Shown here: positions 57,400 to 64,000 of the stretch, piece after piece
Layout of the letters: every line of letters begins with the position of its first letter
How positions within the stretch are numbered: the first letter of the stretch is position 1
Assembly (NCBI GenBank): GCA_009809945.1
Contig: WTPW01002412.1
Coordinates: 1 to 64,000, forward strand
Direction: 5' to 3'
Length of the DNA stretch: 64,000 nt
Source of the DNA: Gigaspora margarita
Taxonomy: Eukaryota; Glomeromycota; Glomeromycetes; Diversisporales; Gigasporaceae
Notes under the pieces: model-generated
Told to the model about the DNA's origin: nothing
Seen by the model: the letters and a program-made list of their open reading frames with translations, nothing else
Databases searched by the model: none
Program-made: the position numbers and the translations under genes

Positions 57400-59887
57400 A
57401 TGTCCAATTCAGCGACTGAATGTGCAATGAATACAATGGCCTCTGCAGTTAAAGTTACTGCAGAAATTGTGAGTTCTTATGTTCCTATAGTTGAAACTGT
57501 GAAAATATTAGTTGAAGAAATTTGTAAAATTTATACGAATGTAGAATGTAACAAAGAATTATGTTTTATCATGATGAATCGAGTAAAGATAGCAGAATTT
57601 GCCTTGGAGCAAATGATGATGAGAGTTGAAGAAAATGAGGAATATTTTTATGAAAAAGAATATTACTTATCCCTCCAAAAATTTGTAAATGTTTTAACAG
57701 ATATTAAAAATTTTGTAGAGAAAGTATCAAAATTTAAAAGTGTTAGAACTTTTTTTGAAGCCAATAAAATTAAACAAATGTATGATAAATTAACTCAAGA
57801 ATTTGATACTTGTATGAACGATTTACATTTTACTATTGCAATTGCTAATGAAAATCAAAGAGCTAAAGATTCTCAAAAAGTTGATCAGGTTTTAAAGGTA
57901 TGAAAAAAAAAAAAACCATAATTTGGTTATGTCAATTTTTTAGTGTGTCAATTTAAGATTTTTTTCAATGTTCTGGTTTTAGAATCTCGAGAAACTTGAC
58001 ATTGGTATTGATGGCATGGATAATAAACTTGATGGATTAGAAAAAAATATATCTCTTATAATGAATAAAATGAATATACGATCAGGTGATGTTCATGCAC
58101 AAAGAATCAATGAAAATGATCTGACAAAACCCACAGCGGGACGTAATAGTAATGGAACAGTTATTAGAAAGTATTATAAAGGTATTGAAGTTGCATGTAA
58201 ACCTATCAAAAATTCTAATCAAAAACAAGGCGAGTTAGCAATTCTTGAACAATTACGTTTATCACCAAACATTCTTATTTTTTATGGTCTCGCATATTTT
58301 GACAACAATGATTATATGATTCTCGAATGGGCTGATCGTGGAAGTTTGAAAGAACTTTATGATAAATATGATATTCCTTGGGATAGAAAAATTCAAATTA
58401 CTCGTGATATTTGTAATGGCCTTATATTTTTGCGTAACTTAAATATTTTACATCATGATATTAGATGCGAAAATGTTTTTGTAAGTATAAATAAAATAAA
58501 ATTTTTCGTATAATTTTTCGTATAAGAATTTATAAAAATTAGCAAGTTACAAATATAAATTAAATTTTAGATAACAAAAAATCTGGATCCAAAACTAGGA
58601 AATTTTAGATATGCACGTGAAACATCAGCGGATACTACTAGCCTCTCATTTCAAAAACAATTAGAAATGTTTCGTTGGATGGCTCCTGAACAGATCTTGA
58701 AATGTCGACAAAATCCCAATAAAAAAGGATATACGTTCAATTGTGAAATGTTTAGGTAAATTCGTAAGGATCTATTTTTAATATATTTGGTTTAAAAAAA
58801 AAAAAAAACAATAACAAATTGAAAAACAATCAATTACTTTCAAATCAAAATCGTAAATTCCTTTATTTTTTTATTTTTTTTTTTTATATTTATTATTTTT
58901 TGTAAATTACTGTAGTTTTGGAATGCTCATTTGGGAACTTTGTTATGAAAAGATTCCTTATAGGACTTTGGAATTAAAAAAAGTGCCAGATTTTGTCTTA
59001 AGTGGCAAGCGCGAAAGACTTACATCCGGAAATTTTGAAAACGCAAATGATGCAACGATTCAGAAAAAGTTTAATGAAATCATTGATAAAGGCAAGTTAA
59101 ATTATCTTTATAATTTTTTTTTTTCAATTTATTATATTAATTTTGATTTAACTAATAAATAGCATGGCAGCCTCAACCAACAAATCGAATAGACCTTATG
59201 CAATTACATAGTGAACTTGAAAAATTGGCTGAAGAAAACCCAATCTCTCATAGTGCACCACAACTTTTTGAAAATAACAAATTTGACTTTGGCACCACAA
59301 GTGATGTAACGACTGAAAATTCAAAGTTACCAAAATTTGATGAACCTCTGATTTATGAAGATGCCGATTCTTTAATGACTGTTGATGAAGGAATCGGTTT
59401 TCATCGTGAAAAAAATTATGAAAGTGCATGGAAATGTTTTGAAAAAAATTCAGAACTTGGTAATCCATTAGCACAATATTGGCAAGCATATTATCTATTT
59501 AATGGGTATTTTGTCGATCAAGATAAAGAACGCGCAAATCAACTTTTTAAACAAGTAGCTGATAATAATAATGATCATAATGAACAATATCAATTAGCAG
59601 TTGCAGATGCGCAATACCGGTACGCAGTTTCATTGATTAATAAATTTAGTAAAGGTAATCCTAATATTAGTGAAGATGAAAAACGCAATGAAATTTTACG
59701 TTATTTAAAATTAGCGAGTAATAATAAGAATAGTGAGGCAACATATCAGTTGGGTAATATTTATGTGAATGGGAAACTTAAGACTCAGCAGAGTAAAGAG
59801 AATAAAGAATTAGGATTAATATATTTAGAATTAGCTTCACAATATGGTAACCAAGAGGCAACTAAGTTATTAAGAAGTCTTCGTTAA
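57400..59887 (+). CDS. helical-bundle pseudokinase with Sel1 repeats
   Basis: Exons 57400-57897, 57983-58480, 58571-58755, 58916-59091 and 59163-59887 join in phase to about 693 residues. The first 165 residues are strongly helical (VTAEIVSSYVPIVETVKILV, LEQMMMRVEENEEYFYEKEY, YDKLTQEFDTCMNDLHFTIA), compatible with a four-helix bundle. A coiled-coil linker follows (MDNKLDGLEKNISLIMNKM). The kinase-like domain lacks a glycine loop (AGRNSNGTV), keeps VACK (Lys239), has HHD at 323-325, and NFR (343-345) in place of DFG, so the metal-binding Asp is missing. RWMAPEQ is kept. It is probably a pseudokinase. The C-terminal 190 residues are Sel1-like (GNPLAQYWQAYYLFNGYFVD, NSEATYQLGNIYVNGKL). The last intron starts G|GCAAGT, a GC-AG intron needed for frame. 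The architecture recalls MLKL-type proteins; function is not shown. Confidence 0.88.
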
Positions 59888-60294
59888 AAAAAATTCCTTT
59901 ATTCGATCACTATTATACTTATTTTATCTACTTTATCATGTTCGTTCCTCACAGTTATTATCTAGAATTGATATTAATATACTACAGTTAAATTTTTTTA
60001 TCTCTACTTATCACGACTACCAAATTTGATGGGATAAAAAGACGTGACATTTGTCGTAATTATATAAATCAGTTTTTAGACCATTTCAGGGGCAGGCCTA
60101 TAAAAGGTTGATACTTAAAAATGTCGGGGTGATTTTACTTACTTAATTTTAATTAGGTAATTTAAATTAAATTATAAACATGAACTTGTACACGACTTTT
60201 TCGATTATGGATAGTTTAATTCAAAAATATCTTAGCAACCATTTAGCCAAATCTATAATTGGTTGATTAGTATAGGTGGGTATATAATTATTGT

Positions 60295-60799
60295 CAGGGA
60301 TGATGCTAAAATTGAATGATCCTGAAATTTTAACTTAATTAGCAATTCACGTAAGAACAGGACAAAAAGTTGGGGATAAGTATTGATATAGTTTTAATAT
60401 TAATATGGAATCCAATTTCCCAAATTATATAGTAAAAAGACGGGGTTTTTTAAAATTCAAAATTTCAGCTCTTAGTAAAGTATCTTTTATTTTTAGAAAA
60501 TTCTACCGGACTGTTAATAAAAAGAAAGACAAATACCATATTTTTATGCCTATATAATTTAATTTTATATTATATTTAAACTATTAATACTTTATATTGT
60601 AGGCAAACTGGATTCCAANATTCGGAATATTATAGTAAATTTGCTTATTTATATTATATAAAATTTTATAAAATGTCCTGTTCTTACGTGAATTGCTAAT
60701 TAAGCTTTTTTTTTTAGAATTAGATTAGGTTTAGAGTTAGTATGAGTATAAGTGGGGTTTATATTTTTAAATCATCACCTGATTTCAGCATCATCCCCA
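60295..60799. mobile_element. 505-bp hAT-like element
   Basis: Ends CAGGGATGATGC and GCATCATCCCCA; subterminal AATTAGCAATTCACGTAAGA is inverted near the right end. The flanks ATTATTGT and ATTATTAC form an 8-bp duplication with two transitions. No transposase. Confidence 0.75.
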
Positions 60800-60874
60800 A
60801 TTATTACATTACAGTATATAATGATAATATATATATATATATTAGCTATTTTAAATTAAGCAAGTTTATAAATA

Positions 60875-61034
60875 CAGTCAACTCCCGCAATAGTCACGCC
60901 CGCATTTGTCACAAACTTGCTATAGTCACCTTGATTTTATTATTTAATCATATACACTATATATAAATTCTCGCTTTAGTCATAATTTCACAATAGGCAC
61001 ATAAAATGCATGTGACTATTGCGGGAGTTGACTG
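60875..61034. mobile_element. pogo-type MITE
   Basis: Ends CAGTCAACTCCCGCAATAGT and the inverse ACTATTGCGGGAGTTGACTG, flanked by TA on both sides. 160 bp, sibling of 11215-11399, with nearly perfect ends. Confidence 0.9.
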
Positions 61035-61565
61035 TACAAATTCTGTTGATTTCGCTCGAAAAAAAGCAGAATGATTTAGTATTTGTAGTCAACCTAAATT
61101 GTTGACTCGATTAAGCCTAAATTTAAAATCGGCTTAGTCTTTAGTATGGAATTTAAATCAATATAATAATTAGTGTTGGTAGTTGAGGGCTAAAATATCG
61201 ACTCTCAAGTACTTAACTCATTGAATTTAATAAAAAATCTGATTGGCCAATTTGATCAAACAGGTCAATAAAGTTCTTATTGAGTTCATTGAGATAACTT
61301 CCCTAAGTCAATGTTACAAAAACCTGCTTAAACTGCTTAATCGACTATATCGCGCATCATGCGTATCATACATGATATTATATATATGTATGATGTGATG
61401 TTGCATATGACTTGCACATATCTTGGCGAGCATACGATCTGTGCAAATCACATGCGTAAAATTTTTGATAGGGTCAAATGATTGACATATCTAAATTTTA
61501 TATGCTTTCTAAATTTATCAAATAATAAATTTAATTTCTGGGTATATAATATATATTGGATGAGT
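61035..61565. other. spacer, no gene
   Basis: AT-rich, with GACTCGATTAAGCC and CATGATATTATATATATGTATG-like words. A weak palindromic CATGCGTATCATACATG stretch lies at about 61350-61400. Confidence 0.4.
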
Positions 61566-61774
61566 CTATTTGTAACATCCAGTTACACGCTTATTTGTAA
61601 CAGCCTTTATTTATAACTCAATTTTACTAAAATAACCCTTTTTGCACTTTTAACAAAAAATGATTCTTTCGCAATTCTGTATTAATTTTGATACTAACTC
61701 TAACTTTAATTCTTTAACATTAATGTGGTCTTATGGGCTTACAAATAAGCGTGTATTGGCTGTTACAAATAAGT
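61566..61774. mobile_element. about 209-bp TIR element with TATTTGTAAC ends
   Basis: CTATTTGTAACATCCAGTTA then CACGCTTATTTGTAACAGCC on the left; the right end is the inverse of CTTATTTGTAACAGCCAATA then CACGCTTATTTGTAAGCC. The same word is thus present twice per end. Target duplication not clear. Confidence 0.65.
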
Positions 61775-61929
61775 TTTTCCATATACATTTACAAATTCTC
61801 TAGTATAATATTTGAAGATTCTTTTTATAAAATTTCAATAGTGGTTTATAATAAATAGAAAATAATTTTGATCACAAAGTTTGTCTATTTTTTTATGATT
61901 TTTATTGTTTATAAGTAATGTATATTATC

Positions 61930-62090
61930 TGACAAACCTTACTGTTGAACTGATCCTATCAAAACTGATAACCTGTTAAATTTGATAAAGTGATAAGAAT
62001 TAATTTACCAAGCCTGTTTTTGCTATATAAATCTAATAGTTTATAATGATTTCAAATCTAATAACTTTTAATACTATTACAAAACTTGTT
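61930..62090. repeat. dispersed repeat, copy 2 (inverted mate at 49205-49345)
   Basis: Inverse copy of 49205-49345; the sequence from 61775 to 62942 is otherwise AT-rich without a gene. Confidence 0.7.
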
Positions 62091-62942
62091 TACTATGTAT
62101 ATTGGATTGGAAATGTTTAATTGTATATATTATAAAATTATTTTTTTTGTTATATTTCTTATATATTATGATTATATATGATTGTTCAAATTAAATCTCA
62201 GCTAATAACTTTTTATGGTTCATGATTATAAATTGCAAAATAATATTATTATTAGACAAATTGGGTAAATATAATAATTTGACAAATGATTGGCTATATT
62301 TGCTACAGAGCAGCATATGAATTACTATTATTTACTTATTTATAGTTCAATAATATATACTTATTTTACCAAATATGTTTATTAAAATATTTAAATAGTA
62401 ATTACAGTACTAAAACTAGAAAATTATTAAACTGAATAAAATTAAAGCATAATAGCTTTTAGTAATTAAATATAATTAGATCATTTTAGTAAAGATTTTT
62501 TATTTTTTTTATTTTTATTTTTTTTATTTTATATCATGCACTACTTTTATTAAAAGTTTTATATAAACTAGTGATTATATAAATTATAGTCTAATGATTA
62601 TTCAGGCTATTATTGGCTACTTCACTAGTGCCCAAATATAGTTGTACTGATATTTGTTAGTTTTCAAGCTATATATGAAATCTAACACATATTTTTTTGA
62701 GAACAAATTCAGGTACTTAGCTATCTTTTTATAATTTACTCCTTTAAAAAATTCTTCTTTAAGCCTTTCATAAAGAAGAATAAAAAAAAAAGAAAAATTA
62801 AAAAGGACAAAACACAACTACCTAAATAAATACTAACAAAAAAACCCCCAAAATACATCCAGAACAAAAAAAATAAAACAAAAAAAAAACAGAAAAAAAG
62901 CAAAGAAAAAATAGAAAATAAAAGGTACTATTACATCTAGAT

Positions 62943-63181
62943 TAGTAATGTTACTAAAATTAATTTTTGAAAAAGGCCTATTTAGTCTTCATTAGAGAAA
63001 ATTAAAATTTTTTATAAAGAAGAACAAATAAAATTTATATAGATATGTTTCTTATAATTTTATCTATTCAAAAAAAGTACCAAATAATTTCGTCTTTCAA
63101 GTAAAATAGGTCAAAAATAATTTCGTTTTCAAATTTTAATTTTGGGTTTTCAACCCCGAAATAATTTCATTCTCATATATA
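62943..63181. mobile_element. 239-bp MITE with 8-bp target duplication (copy 2)
   Basis: Flanked by the perfect repeat ATCTAGAT (62935-62942, 63182-63189). Starts TAGTAATG, ends CATATATA. Nearly the same sequence as 18340-18578 with identical length. Confidence 0.85.
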
Positions 63182-63236
63182 ATCTAGATACTTGACAATA
63201 AAAATTATATAATACTGTATATATTAAAAACTATTA

Positions 63237-63382
63237 GGGGAGTGACAAAAATCAGGTGATTTTTTAGGGGGGTAAAAAATGTTGAAATTATATATAGAAA
63301 CCTGACCAACTTTATATTAAAGAGGGGGGGAGGGGGGGTAGGCCTCTAATAAAAAATAATCAGGTGATTAATGATACAGCCC
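63237..63382. mobile_element. 146-bp Harbinger-like MITE (copy 2)
   Basis: Flanked by TTA on both sides (63234-63236, 63383-63385). Ends GGGGAGTGACAAAAATCAGG and the inverse of ATTAATGATACAGCCC. Same length and content as 19464-19609. Confidence 0.8.
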
Positions 63383-63385
63383 TTA

Positions 63386-63914
63386 TAGTATTACAATGGC
63401 CTACCATATTATTGTGAACTCTTTTTAAAATTTTATACAGAGCTAAATATTTATTATATTAAGCTAAAAATTAAATTAAAATTTCTTTAAATCTATATCT
63501 TTTAAACAAAAAAAGTTTAAAAAATTTTATGCTACAGTTTTTGAGATTATTAAGTTTAAGTAAAATTTTAGATTTTTACAATTGACCAATTTTCTAAAAT
63601 TTAATATAGTTTACATAGTAACTAGAATTACTAAATATAGTAATATATAAACTTAAATTTTTTATTAATAAACTAGCAATTTTTTTTAATAGGTAGATCG
63701 CGAGTCATCTGGACAAACGATCTTAGTGTAACATGACGCAGATCTTATATGTTTATCATATAGAGTGTAAATGCTGAGTGCCTCTAAGGAAAAATATTTT
63801 TCGTACTAAGTTAACAGCCAAGGGCCACTAATTGAAAGTTGTAGAGCTCACTGAGACGAATCTAAAGGTGGTGAGATCGTCCAAATTGGCCCGGTAGTTG
63901 CTGAGTTATCTTTA
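63386..63914. other. spacer with half of a palindromic module
   Basis: AT-rich to 63690, then less AT-rich. 63848-63905 (GCTCACTGAGACGAATCTAA, GTGGTGAGATCGTCCAAATT) resembles one arm of the GAGACGA modules seen at 13, 30 and 37 kb. Its partner would lie beyond the window. Confidence 0.5.
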
Positions 63915-64000
63915 AAAAACGATTGGCCGACTATATAAAATTACTATGTAAACAATAGTTTGTTTACATAGTAATTTTATATAGTCGGCCAATCGTTTTT
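63915..64000. repeat. palindrome at the window end, 40-bp arms
   Basis: AAAAACGATTGGCCGACTAT continues to GTAAACA, and after the 6-base spacer ATAGTT the exact inverse runs to base 64000. The right arm reaches the window edge, so the palindrome may be longer. Confidence 0.9.

Noticed and set aside
1-64000. tRNA or rRNA genes
   Set aside because: Read for TpsiC-like GGTTCGAATCC and conserved rRNA blocks; none found by eye. A covariance-model scan would settle it.

Overview
The window is AT-rich eukaryotic DNA with intron-rich genes. It carries protein families typical of arbuscular mycorrhizal fungi of the Rhizophagus/Glomus type: tyrosine-kinase-like kinases, kinase-plus-Sel1 proteins, SWIM-type MULE transposases and DIRS-type retroelements. 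The lineage is inferred from these families and from base composition; no search was run. There are three assembly gaps (21190-21523, 34176-35087, 53120-53615). No rRNA, tRNA or CRISPR was recognised.

Genes that look intact: (1) a Ras-family GTPase on the minus strand (3024-4291) with a CAAX end and a pogo-like MITE in an intron; (2) a protein kinase fused to an ankyrin-type tail (6792-9513, six exons); (3) a WW-WW-MyTH4-RhoGAP protein of Vilse/ARHGAP39 architecture (52602-56204, eleven exons); (4) a protein with an N-terminal helical bundle, a pseudokinase and Sel1 repeats (57400-59887, five exons, one GC-AG intron). All are signalling proteins. They lie at the two ends of the window and frame about 40 kb of transposons.

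10.1-25.6 kb reads as one decayed DIRS/Ngaro-type retroelement on the minus strand (gag-like ORF, reverse transcriptase, RNase H, tyrosine recombinase). Its ends look like split direct repeats. At least seven later insertions cut it. The largest is a 7.7-kb TIR element at 10495-18204, which itself holds a hAT inside a mariner-like foldback element and a Mutator-like element with a 928-bp palindrome (one central mismatch-free block on spot checks). Target duplications and continuous host reading frames across the breaks allow the insertion order to be read.

26970-36191 is a 9.2-kb Mutator-like element. It has 10-bp target duplications, a broken MULE transposase, and inverted repeats of about 1 kb that each hold a copy of a Sel1-repeat gene. 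It sits inside a small MITE and has been hit by two further elements. 36.2-44.6 kb is a second field of nested TIR and foldback elements. 44.6-52.6 kb is mostly featureless AT-rich DNA with one decayed coding relic. 60-64 kb holds more MITEs and ends in a palindrome cut by the window edge.

Nearly all stop codons in the transposon relics are one transition away from Trp, Gln or Arg codons, and diverged target duplications also differ mainly by transitions. This points to cytosine deamination or RIP-like decay.
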